Of a stretch of DNA of 64,000 bases, positions 35,807-46,175 are shown piece after piece. Under the pieces are notes generated by a model, which was not told the origin of the DNA, did no database searches, and saw only the letters and a list, made by a program, of their open reading frames with translations. The stretch spans positions 186,001-250,000 of the forward strand of contig NZ_SWBP01000001.1 in assembly GCF_005116455.1 (NCBI RefSeq). Direction: 5' to 3'. Source of the DNA: Pedobacter cryophilus. GTDB lineage: Bacteria; Bacteroidota; Bacteroidia; Sphingobacteriales; Sphingobacteriaceae. Position numbers and translations under genes: made by a program. Within the stretch, counting starts at the first letter, position 1. Every line of letters begins with the position of its first letter.

Positions 35807-36676
35807 TCAATGTACATTTCTCATTTCCTCTAATTTACCTTCACATAACTTTATGGTAATTTGCAAAAACGCACCCACCTTTTTTAATAAAATCTCCGCC
35901 TCTTCTGCTGAAACTATAAACCCATCTCTATATCTGGCTTCCGAATAGCTTTTTTGCAACAAATCAAATAATCGCTTTTCTTCAAGGCTATTTTGTGGAA
36001 ATACAGTTAAAAGCTCCTCGGTAAAACAAAGGCATAATTTTAATAGCCTTCCCAAATGATGAATATCAGAACGATAAGCTAAAAACACTCGAATCAATGC
36101 TGCGCAAGCCTGCTCTACACTTTGATGCAATAAGAAAACAGCATTTGCCTCGTAATTAACTTTTAATAAAGCGGCCGCACCTTCTAAAAAACCTTTAGCC
36201 ATTTCTAAACGATTATAAAAACACTTTTCTGTTTGTTCAAAAAGTTCAGCAGGATTGAAATAGGGTAATTGATTGGTGATACCCATCCCATCAGCAGCAT
36301 ACAGAATTGTCCCAAAATTTAATACCCTGGTAAAAAATTTGTGCTGCGCTATTATTTTCTCTGCTATGGTATCAGAACCATGCGAAAGCAAAGTAATTTC
36401 CCCCTCGGTAAAATGAGTAGTCACAAAATCTTGCGCTTCATGTTCAAAGCGGGTTCTGCCTTTGGTCACCATGAGTAAAAAGTAATGGTGATCACTTGCT
36501 AATTGTTGTTCATTAAAACAAAGGTAGCTTTCTTGATGCCTCAAGCGATAAGCAAAACAAATGATCCAAACAGGTTGATACCGATGGATCATTTGAGTTA
36601 ACATAGGTTTTAACGGAGAAAACGTAGCGTTTGAAAATCCAAAATAAGGCGACCTGCTATTCATCGAGTTTTCCAT
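35807..36676 (-). CDS. HEPN domain protein with N-terminal nucleotidyltransferase-like region
   Basis: A 289-residue cytoplasmic protein. The C-terminal part (about residues 150-280) resembles a HEPN domain: NAVFLLHQSVEQACAALIRV, then AYRSDIHHLGRLL, where Arg202 and His207 form the R-x4-H motif found in HEPN ribonucleases, and SYSEARYRDGF. The N-terminal part (about 30-130) resembles a degenerate nucleotidyltransferase fold and ends in the usual LNFGTILYAADG, but I see no clear G-S-x-A-x-G-x-x-S-D signature. HEPN proteins often work as toxins or RNases in defence. It is second in an operon; its start overlaps the upstream stop (TAATG). The nuclease role is inference. Confidence 0.75.
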   Translation of the reverse strand: MENSMNSRSPYFGFSNATFSPLKPMLTQMIHRYQPVWIICFAYRLRHQESYLCFNEQQLASDHHYFLLMVTKGRTRFEHEAQDFVTTHFTEGEITLLSHGSDTIAEKIIAQHKFFTRVLNFGTILYAADGMGITNQLPYFNPAELFEQTEKCFYNRLEMAKGFLEGAAALLKVNYEANAVFLLHQSVEQACAALIRVFLAYRSDIHHLGRLLKLCLCFTEELLTVFPQNSLEEKRLFDLLQKSYSEARYRDGFIVSAEEAEILLKKVGAFLQITIKLCEGKLEEMRNVH

Positions 36677-37569
36677 TAGGCATCCCCTCCTTTCGCATTC
36701 ATTTCATCCTCAGCAACATCCAGTAAGGTGGTGAGGTAATAAAAATCAATTAAATAGTCCTCAAAATCTACCGGGAGCCCCCCAATATTATAATGTAAAA
36801 AATCAAGCATCATTTTTCTCAAATTTCTATTCAGCCGCTTGGCTGGGGTACTCTCTACAAAAGCTTGAAAAGCCTTAAATAATTTTTCATTGACTGGCCC
36901 TTTAGCATGCTCCCTATTCTTTTTATTTAAATAGCTCAAACATTGCTGTTCATCTTTAGCTTTTGTGGCCTCATCTTCATTTCCTAATAAAAATGCCACC
37001 TCAATCATCTTTTCTAAGTATTCATAAGCCACCAGAAAATCGGCATCCTCTGTAGCGCTTGTAAAACTGGTTTGAGTTAAGGCATACTCGGCCCACTCTG
37101 CTAAAACATTTTGCCACTGCGCTAATGACTGAAATTGGAAACAAGCCTTAATAGCCAGGTAAGGGTTTTCAAGCTCCGCCAAGCTCAATTTTTTCACTTT
37201 ACCTGTATGACTGTAAAATACCTTATACAGGTTCTTTAATTCTTCTCGCTCCAAAATAATTTGCTCCCGACTGCCTAACTGAAAATGATCAATTTGCAAT
37301 TCCCCTTCTTCCACTTCCCGGCTTTTTAACAATAAATAAAGGGCTTCCAGTAAGCGGAGCATATCTTTTTGAATCCTAACAACACAACCCGGCTCCCCAC
37401 GGTAAGTCCAACTAAAATTAGAAACAGTTGCTTTAAGCAGTTCCCATAAGTCTTTTTTAAAATTTTCCGACGATTGCGCATCAAATAATTGAATCAACAC
37501 CTCTTGGGGTTGCTCCATTTCTGCTGCACTTAATAAACTGGTTTCGCATCTTAACTCTTCATTTTCCAT
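36676..37569 (-). CDS. Uncharacterised protein in operon with the HEPN gene
   Basis: A 297-residue, mostly helical, acidic protein that I do not recognise. There is no signal peptide, membrane segment or catalytic motif. Leu- and Glu-rich helices run through the whole length, for example LRLLEALYLLLKSREVEEGE and the C-terminal YLIDFYYLTTLLDVAEDEMN. The open frame begins at 37,620, but the Met at 37,569 (MENEELRCETSL) is the likelier start. It is first in a two-gene operon with the HEPN gene (one-base overlap) and is divergent from an XRE regulator 120 nt away. The pairing suggests an antitoxin, cofactor or sensor role for the HEPN protein; that is inference. Confidence 0.65.
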   Translation of the reverse strand: MENEELRCETSLLSAAEMEQPQEVLIQLFDAQSSENFKKDLWELLKATVSNFSWTYRGEPGCVVRIQKDMLRLLEALYLLLKSREVEEGELQIDHFQLGSREQIILEREELKNLYKVFYSHTGKVKKLSLAELENPYLAIKACFQFQSLAQWQNVLAEWAEYALTQTSFTSATEDADFLVAYEYLEKMIEVAFLLGNEDEATKAKDEQQCLSYLNKKNREHAKGPVNEKLFKAFQAFVESTPAKRLNRNLRKMMLDFLHYNIGGLPVDFEDYLIDFYYLTTLLDVAEDEMNAKGGDA

Positions 37570-37630
37570 CACTGTTATTTTTATACCTACAAATGAAGCG
37601 CAGCAAATAGGCGTACCCAACCAATTTCAA

Positions 37631-37667
37631 TTGTATTTTACAATCAAACAGTTGTTTTGTACATTTA
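37631..37667 (+). promoter_or_regulatory. Candidate operator and promoter between the HEPN operon and the XRE gene
   Basis: TTGTA-TTT-TACAA (37631-37643) is a perfect 5-bp dyad, and TACATTTA (37660-37667) is one base from the TAnnTTTG consensus, 23 nt before the XRE start at 37,691. The XRE protein could bind here and control both directions. The evidence is only the layout and the dyad. Confidence 0.4.
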
Positions 37668-37690
37668 CCTTAAAGCAATACATTTACACC

Positions 37691-38077
37691 ATGAGCGAAA
37701 CTTTACACATCGGCAGAAAAATTAGTCGTATCCGCGAACTGCGAGGTATGAAGCAAGAAGCATTAGCGGTAGAATTGGGCATTAGCCAACAAGCAGTTTC
37801 TAAACTAGAGCAAAGTGAAAAAGTGGAAGAGGAAGTGTTGGATAAGATTGCGAAGGCTTTAGGAGTGACTGCGGAGGCTATGAAAAATTTTAGTGATGAA
37901 GCCGCTTTAAATTATTTTAACACTTTTAATGATAGTAGCACTGGGGCTTTTAATAACTTCAATTGCACCTTCAATCCAATCGATAAAATAATTCAACTAT
38001 ATGAAGAAAAAACAGCTTTATTAGAAAGGCTATTGGCTATTGAAAGAGAAAAAGTAGAACTTTTGAAGGGGAAATAA
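37691..38077 (+). CDS. XRE-family helix-turn-helix transcriptional regulator
   Basis: A 128-residue regulator with an N-terminal HTH_3 domain (about residues 5-62): IGRKISRIRELRGMKQEALA, then VELGISQQAVSKLEQSEKV, the two helices that contact DNA, and IAKALGVTAEAMKNF. A Phe/Asn-rich linker follows (NYFNTFNDSSTGAFNNFN), and the C-terminal helix is probably a coiled coil (about 95-125). This domain plan is common in Bacteroidota. The frame is open from 37,631, but the Met at 37,691 directly precedes the domain. It is divergent from the HEPN operon and probably regulates it. It is not obviously linked to the cas genes, which lie 500 bp downstream. Confidence 0.88.
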   Translation: MSETLHIGRKISRIRELRGMKQEALAVELGISQQAVSKLEQSEKVEEEVLDKIAKALGVTAEAMKNFSDEAALNYFNTFNDSSTGAFNNFNCTFNPIDKIIQLYEEKTALLERLLAIEREKVELLKGK

Positions 38078-38092
38078 TAAACTCATGATTTA

Positions 38093-38251
38093 TCAGACAT
38101 TTATCGGACATATAGTACATTTATCAGACATTCTATTCTGAATTATACTGCCCATATAATTACGATGGACTAAAGCATTCAATAACATCTCTCTTAAAGC
38201 TGCAACGGAGTATTCCCCCTTTCTCAACTCGCTGAATACCTTCAAAAACAA
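38093..38251 (-). pseudogene. Remnant of an AlbA/HATPase-type ATP-binding protein gene
   Basis: A 52-codon open stretch between stop codons with no start. Its translation contains ALREMLLNALVHRNY, a signature of the HATPase_c_4 module in AlbA (schlafen-like)/RecG-type ATP-binding proteins. After NYMGSIIQ the frame jumps to NRMSDKCTICPINV and a stop. The latter resembles the variable C-terminal tail of such proteins, so an internal deletion probably removed the middle. The upstream part of the gene is also missing. It is a decayed fragment between the XRE gene and the tracrRNA. Confidence 0.6.
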
Positions 38252-38260
38252 CTAAAGCCT

Positions 38261-38282
38261 AGGTTCGTGTCCTCACGAACCT
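38261..38282 (+). repeat. Dispersed hairpin repeat, left flank of the CRISPR locus
   Basis: A perfect 9-bp inverted repeat with a 4-nt loop: AGGTTCGTG-TCCT-CACGAACCT. Related copies stand at 35,682 and, on the other side of the CRISPR array, at 48,811 and 48,857. Confidence 0.7.
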
Positions 38283-38351
38283 ATATTTATCTTTATCCTG
38301 CTTAGTATAAGAACCGAAAACTTGACATCTTAATTTTTCAATAAAAACCTT

Positions 38352-38428
38352 ATAAATAAAGAAAGCGAGGTTTTATCCCCGCTTTAAATGTTTTCACAAC
38401 GGAATAATCCTTATTGTGATTTGCTTTC
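38352..38428 (-). ncRNA. tracrRNA of the type II-C system
   Basis: On the minus strand, 38428-38415 reads GAAAGCAAATCACA, the perfect complement of the GTTGTGATTTGC end of the CRISPR repeat (the anti-repeat). It continues AATAAGGATTATTCCGTTGT, which resembles the nexus region of Bacteroidota tracrRNAs (AAGGA...UCC followed by GUUGUG). A hairpin follows, AAAGCGGGG / CCTCGCTTT (38385-38377 and 38370-38362), then CTTTATTTAT as an intrinsic terminator. A TAAATTTG promoter element lies directly upstream. Estimated length is about 77 nt. It pairs with the precursor crRNA for cleavage by RNase III and for loading into Cas9. The gene is divergent from cas9. Confidence 0.88.
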
Positions 38429-38432
38429 AATT

Positions 38433-38440
38433 CAAATTTA
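38433..38440 (-). promoter_or_regulatory. -7 promoter element of the tracrRNA
   Basis: On the minus strand TAAATTTG matches TAnnTTTG exactly and would start the RNA near 38,428, at the first base of the anti-repeat. The -33 region on the minus strand is A/T-rich without a clear TTG. Confidence 0.55.
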
Positions 38441-38447
38441 GAAATTA

Positions 38448-38474
38448 TTTTCATTAAAAAATATTTAATGAAAA
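38448..38474 (+). promoter_or_regulatory. 11-bp perfect dyad between tracrRNA and cas9
   Basis: TTTTCATTAAA (38448-38458) and TTTAATGAAAA (38464-38474) are perfect complements separated by 5 nt. The dyad sits 8 nt upstream of the tracrRNA -7 element, where the -33 region would be, and 115 nt before cas9. It may be an operator or simply AT-rich structure. The rest of 38,475-38,589 shows no clear promoter for cas9. Confidence 0.45.
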
Positions 38475-38589
38475 TTTTAAAATATTTTTTCTTTTTAGTT
38501 TTATTTTCAGGACCTTACAAGAAATAAATACCTCCATTTCACCAAACTATTTAAAACACATTTAAAAATACCTCAAAAACATTATGCTT

Positions 38590-41500
38590 ATGAAAACAAT
38601 TTTAGGGCTTGATTTAGGGACCAACAGTATTGGTTGGGCTTTAATCGAGCAAGATTTCGATAACAAAAAAGGAAATATTATAGGAATGGGTAGCCGTATT
38701 ATACCTATGACACAAGATATCAAAGATGAATTTGGAAAAGGGAACTCTATTTCACAAACTGCAGACAGAACAAATTTTAGAGGTATTCGACGTATTCGGG
38801 AGCGCTACCTTTTAAGGAGAGAAAGATTACATCGTGTAATAAATGTTCTGGGATTTTTACCAAAGCATTATGCCAATCAAATTGATTTCGAAAAGCGCTT
38901 AGGAAAGTTTATTGATGAAACAGAACCAAAACTGGCTTATGATGAGAAGAACTTCATCTTCAAGAAATCTTTTGAAGAAATGCTAACCGACTTTAAACAA
39001 CATCAACCTCAAATATTAGTCAATGAAAAAGGAGAAGATAAATTAATTCCTTACGACTGGACAATTTACTACCTAAGAAAGAAGGCTTTAACTGAGAAAA
39101 TAGAGAAGAACGAGTTGGCTTGGTTAATTCTAAATTTTAATCAAAAGCGAGGATATTATCAACTACGTGGAGAGGAAGAAGAGGAAAATCCGAACAAGTT
39201 AATTGAGTTTCATTCACTCAAAATTAGTGATGTAATTGCTGATGATACACTAAAAGGTAAATCAGAAATTTGGTATTCTTTAATTTTAGAAAATGGATGG
39301 ATATACAGACGTTCTAGTAAAACCCCTTTGTTCGATTGGAAAGATAAAGTGCGTGACTTTATAGTCACAACTGACCTGAATGATGACGGATCTGTTAAAA
39401 CCGATAAAGAAGGTAGTGAAAAGAGAAGTTTTAGAGCTCCAAGTGAAGACGATTGGACTTTACTAAAAAAGAAAACAGAACAAGAAATTATCCACTCTAA
39501 AAAGACTGTCGGCACTTACATTTACGAAGCGCTACTACAAAATCCTAAACAAAAAATTAAAGGAAAATTAGTTAGAACTATTGAGCGCAAATTTTATAAA
39601 GAAGAATTAAAGGCCATACTAAAAGCACAACAAGTATTTCATCCAGAATTGAATGATATGGATTTATATATTGAATGTGTGAGAGAATTATATCGTAATA
39701 ATGAAGCTCATCAAACCTCATTAGGCAAAAAAGATATTGTTCATTTGTTAACAGATGATATTATTTTTTATCAGCGGCCACTACGAAGTCAAAAGTCATC
39801 TATCAGCAGCTGCACTTTAGAGTTTAGGAAGTATAAAGACGAAAATGGAGTAGAACAAACTAATAATCTCAAAGCAATTCCAAAATCACACCCACTTTAT
39901 CAGGAGTTTCGCTTATGGCAGTGGATTTACAACTTAGGCATTTATACAAAAGAAAATGATATAAATGTAAGTACTAAACTTTTAGAAAACATTGAGGATT
40001 ACGAGAATCTTTTCAATTTTTTATTTAGTAAAAAGGAAATCAAACAAGATATTTTACTTAAGTTTTTATTGGAACAAAAAGGATATAAAAGCAAACTATT
40101 ATCCGCAGAAGTGGCAAAGTACCGTTGGAATTTTGTTCCTGATAAGATTTACCCATGTAATGAAACAGGATCACAAATACGCTATAGATTATCTAAAATA
40201 GAGAATATTTCTGATGATTTTTTGACCTCTGAAATGGAACAAAAGCTATGGCATATCATCTATTCGGTAACTGATAAAATTGATTATGAAAAAGCCTTAA
40301 ATACTTTTGCCCAAAAACACAATTTAGATGTTAATTCCTTTGTAGATAACTTCAAAAAGTTTCCCCCATTCAAAAGTGAATATGGTTCTTTTTCTGAAAA
40401 GGCTATTAAAAAACTTTTACCATTAATTCGAATAGGTAAACATTGGGACTGGAATACTATAGACCATAAAAGTCAGGAAAGAATTAGTAAAATAATTACT
40501 GGAGAATTTGATGAAAGTATAAAAGATAGAGTAAGAGAGAAATCAATTAATTTAACAACTGAAGATCATTTTCAAGGCTTACAACTTTGGTTGGCACAGT
40601 ATATTGTTTATGGACGTCACTCGGAAGCTGTGAATTTAGGTAAATGGAATACTGTCAGCGACTTAGAAACCTATCTTAAAGAATTTAAGCAGCATTCCTT
40701 AAGAAATCCGATTGTAGAGCAAGTAATTACCGAAACACTTCGAGTAGTGAAAGATATTTGGAAGAAATACGGAGCTGGTGCAAAAGATTTCTTTAAAGAA
40801 ATACACGTAGAGCTTGGCCGTGAAATGAAAAATACCGCTGATGGCAGAAAGCAACTTACTAATCAGATAACAGAAAATGAAAACACTAATTTAAGGATAA
40901 AGGCTTTACTTACAGAACTACTAAATGATAGCAATGTTGAAAATGTGCGCCCATTCTCTCCAATGCAGCAAGAAATTTTGAAGATTTATGAAGATGGTGT
41001 ACTCAACTCAAATATAGAAATTGATGATGAATATTTAAAGATTAGTAAAACTGCTCAACCATCAAGTTCAGAATTAAAACGTTATAAACTATGGTTAGAA
41101 CAAAAATACCGTTCACCTTACACTGGAGAAATTATCCCATTAAATAAATTGTTTACACCAGAGTATGAAATTGAACATATCATTCCTCAATCAAGATATT
41201 TTGATGATAGTTTCAGTAATAAGGTCATTTGTGAGTCGGCTGTCAATAAACTAAAAGATAAGCAGCTAGGCCTTGAGTTTATTAAAAATCATCACGGTGA
41301 GATTGTGCCTACTGGCTTTGGTAGGCAAGTAACTGTCTTTGGTGAAGATGAATATGAAACATTTGTAAAAGAAAACTATAGTAAAAACAGAGGGAAGAAA
41401 AATAAGCTAATGTTGGAAGAAATTCCAGATAAAATGATTGAACGACAGCTAAATGATACACGTTACATTAGTAAATTCATCTCTGCCCTTTTATCAAATC

Positions 41501-42947
41501 TCGTACGTGAAGAAAGCAACGATGATGGCGTAAATTCGAAGAATGTATTACCAGGAAATGGAAAAATCACTACAGAACTTAAAAGAGATTGGGGCTTAAA
41601 TGATGTATGGAATGATTTGATCTTGCCACGTTTCGAAAGAATGAATAAATTAACAGACTCTACAGCTTTTACAGCATGGAATGCAAATCATCAAAAATTT
41701 CTCCCTACAATACCCTTAGAATTTTCAAAGGGTTTTCAAAAGAAAAGAATCGATCATAGACATCATGCTATGGATGCTTTAGTAATTGCCTGTGCGTCTA
41801 GAGATCATATTAATTTATTAAATAACCAATCGGCAAAATCACAAACAAAACGATACGATTTACAACACAAACTTAGGCGGAAAGAACCTTATTTCAACCA
41901 GAAAGAACAAAAGCAAAAAGAAGCCTTTAAAGAGTTTTTTAAACCTTGGGACAGTTTCACGGTTGATGCTCGAAATAGCTTAGAAAATATAATAGTAAGT
42001 TTTAAACAAAATCTTCGTGTTATTAATAAAACAACAAATAGCTATGAGAGTTACAAAGACGAAAACAACAATTTAAGAATTGGTAAAGATGGAAAGTTTA
42101 AGAAAGATTTAGTACCACAAACTAATGGGGACAGTTGGGCAATTCGTAAGTCTATGCATAAAGATACAGTTTCGGGACTTGTTAAATTGGATAGAGTTAA
42201 AATACCTAATGGTAAGATTTTAACCGCGACAAGAAAAAGAATTGACACCTCCTTCAATTTTAAAACCATTGAATCTATTACAGATACTGGAATTCAAAAA
42301 ATCTTAAAGAATTATCTTATCAGCAAAGGAAATGATCCAGAATTAGCTTTTTCTCCGGAAGGTATTGAAGATATGAATAAAAATATCAGAAAATATAACG
42401 ACAATAAAAATCATCAACCTATTTATAAAGCCAGAGTTTTTGAATTAGGCAGCAAATTTCCATTAGGTCAAACTGGCAATAAAAAATACAAATTTGTAGA
42501 AGCAGCCAAGGGTACAAATCTCTTTTTTGCAATTTACCAAGATGAAAAAGGTAAAAGAAGTTATGAGACTATTCCTCTAAATATTGTTATTGAAAGGCAA
42601 AAACAAGGCTTAAACTCTGTTCCTTTAGAAAATAATAAAAGTGAAAAACTATTATTTCATCTTTCGCCAAATGATTTGGTTTATGTGCCAAACCATGAGT
42701 TATTATTTGAAGATAATGAAGTTAGCATAAATAATTCCCTAAAGGGCGAAAGAGAGAATATATACAAAATGGTAAGTTCCTCTGGTGTTCAATGCTTTTT
42801 TGTTAAGCAAGAATTAGCTACAACTATTGTAAATAAAGTTGAATATTCAGCATTAAATAAGATGGAAAGAAGTCTTCATGGAGTTATGATAAAGGACAGT
42901 TGTGTGAAGTTGAATATTGACAGACTAGGAAGTATTTCTATAGTTAT

Positions 42948-42951
<4 letters not shown>
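38590..42951 (+). CDS. cas9: Cas9, RNA-guided endonuclease (type II-C)
   Basis: A 1453-residue Cas9 (counting from the Met at 38,590; the Met at 38,584 is also possible). RuvC-I is ILGLDLGTNSIGWALIE with Asp8. The Arg-rich bridge helix follows at FRGIRRIRERYLLRRERLHR. RuvC-II has Glu741 in IHVELGREM. The HNH domain begins near EYEIEHIIPQSRYFDDSFSN, with the catalytic His863 preceded by Glu where many Cas9 proteins have Asp. RuvC-III is RIDHRHHAMDALVIACA (His1058/1059, Asp1062). All nuclease residues are present, so the protein looks active. The size is at the large end for II-C and usual for Bacteroidota. Its stop overlaps cas1 (ATGA), and the tracrRNA is divergent from it. No csn2 or cas4 is present. 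Confidence 0.97.
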
Positions 42952-44311
<1,360 letters not shown>

Positions 44312-44347
44312 AATATTAGCACTATAGCCTGAAAATTTCATTAGAAT

Positions 44348-44381
44348 AAAAATCGAAGAGCATAAAACCCTTCGATTTTTT
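44348..44381. terminator. Bidirectional terminator between cas2 and the CRISPR array
   Basis: An 11-bp stem AAAAATCGAAG (44348-44358) / CTTCGATTTTT (44370-44380). The plus strand continues with a T, and the minus strand with ATTCTAA after the T-run in the stem. It can end the cas operon on the plus strand and array transcripts on the minus strand. The next 54 nt (44382-44435) are AT-rich and probably form the leader. Confidence 0.75.
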
Positions 44382-46131
44382 AAATTCTAATTTTAAATAC
44401 AACAAACTGATTAACAGCAAAATAAGACCACCTATGTTGTTGTAAATATCAGTTCTTCAAAGAATGAAAGCAAATCACAACGAGTTTCTCCGATTTGTAA
44501 AAGGCATTTTCGTTGTTGTAAATATCAGTTCTTCAAAGAATGAAAGCAAATCACAACGATAAGCTTTCGGTTAATAATGTGGCGCAGTTGTTGTAAATAT
44601 CAGTTCTTCAAAGAATGAAAGCAAATCACAACGGATTTTATATTCTATGTAAGCAAATTGTTGTTGTTGTAAATATCAGTTCTTCAAAGAATGAAAGCAA
44701 ATCACAACCAGTATCAGTGAATCTTTTTGCCATTTGTGTTGTTGTAAATATCAGTTCTTCAAAGAATGAAAGCAAATCACAACTCTAGTCAATAATTAAT
44801 AGTCAATTAACAAGTTGTTGTAAATATCAGTTCTTCAAAGAATGAAAGCAAATCACAACGCCCTCGCATTTGGAGCGGTAAACCTTATAGTTGTTGTAAA
44901 TATCAGTTCTTCAAAGAATGAAAGCAAATCACAACGTGAATGATGTTTTGGTTGTAACACTAAATGTTGTTGTAAATATCAGTTCTTCAAAGAATGAAAG
45001 CAAATCACAACATCAAAAAGGCTATCATTTAGGCAATATTGTTGTTGTAAATATCAGTTCTTCAAAGAATGAAAGCAAATCACAACGACAAAAACTCTTT
45101 CCATTAAACCTAATTTGTTGTTGTAAATATCAGTTCTTCAAAGAATGAAAGCAAATCACAACATGTTTTCATGTTTTGGATTTCTTAATTCTGTTGTTGT
45201 AAATATCAGTTCTTCAAAGAATGAAAGCAAATCACAACAACAGATGGAATCAAAACTTTAAGCGGAAAGTTGTTGTAAATATCAGTTCTTCAAAGAATGA
45301 AAGCAAATCACAACTATTGGAAGTTCTGTTCCTTATATCTTAGAGTTGTTGTAAATATCAGTTCTTCAAAGAATGAAAGCAAATCACAACAACTATACAG
45401 TAGTAAGTAGAAGACCCGTGTTGTTGTAAATATCAGTTCTTCAAAGAATGAAAGCAAATCACAACAAATTATCACAAATAATGTAAAAGGCATATGTTGT
45501 TGTAAATATCAGTTCTTCAAAGAATGAAAGCAAATCACAACAAAGTAATGTATTGAGTATTACTGTTGCGTGTTGTTGTAAATATCAGTTCTTCAAAGAA
45601 TGAAAGCAAATCACAACAGCAAACGAGCCGAATGAGGCAATAATTAAGTTGTTGTAAATATCAGTTCTTCAAAGAATGAAAGCAAATCACAACATCGATA
45701 TATGCTAAAGTTACAGCTGATGGTTGTTGTAAATATCAGTTCTTCAAAGAATGAAAGCAAATCACAACAGCTTTAAGCTCTAATATTGTTTTTACTGAGT
45801 TGTTGTAAATATCAGTTCTTCAAAGAATGAAAGCAAATCACAACACACATGGTTTGCAAAATGCTCGGTTGAACGTTGTTGTAAATATCAGTTCTTCAAA
45901 GAATGAAAGCAAATCACAACATAGCTCAAACAACTGATTTAAAGCGTGTTGTTGTTGTAAATATCAGTTCTTCAAAGAATGAAAGCAAATCACAACCCTC
46001 TTGCGGATATTGCGGATTGCTATCGGGTTGTTGTAAATATCAGTTCTTCAAAGAATGAAAGCAAATCACAACATAGCGGAAATTGGGGGGTAGGGGTTAC
46101 TAGTTGTTGTAAATATCAGTTCTTCAAAGAA

Positions 46132-46175
46132 TGAAAGCAAATCACAACACCAGGTGGTGATGTGATTTGCTTTCA
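46132..46175. other. Hairpin formed by repeat 23 and an atypical spacer containing anti-repeat sequence
   Basis: Spacer 23 (46149-46182) is 34 nt long and contains TGTGATTTGCTTTCAAT (46161-46177), identical over 17 nt to the tracrRNA locus (38415-38431). With the end of repeat 23 it makes a stem of 15 bp (46132-46146 with 46161-46175), one A/A mismatch, 5 more bp (46148-46152 with 46155-46159) and a GG loop. Confidence 0.9.

Noticed and set aside
38093-38251. A functional small gene between the XRE gene and the tracrRNA
   Set aside because: It has no start codon and covers only part of an ATP-binding domain followed by an out-of-place tail, so it is treated as a remnant.
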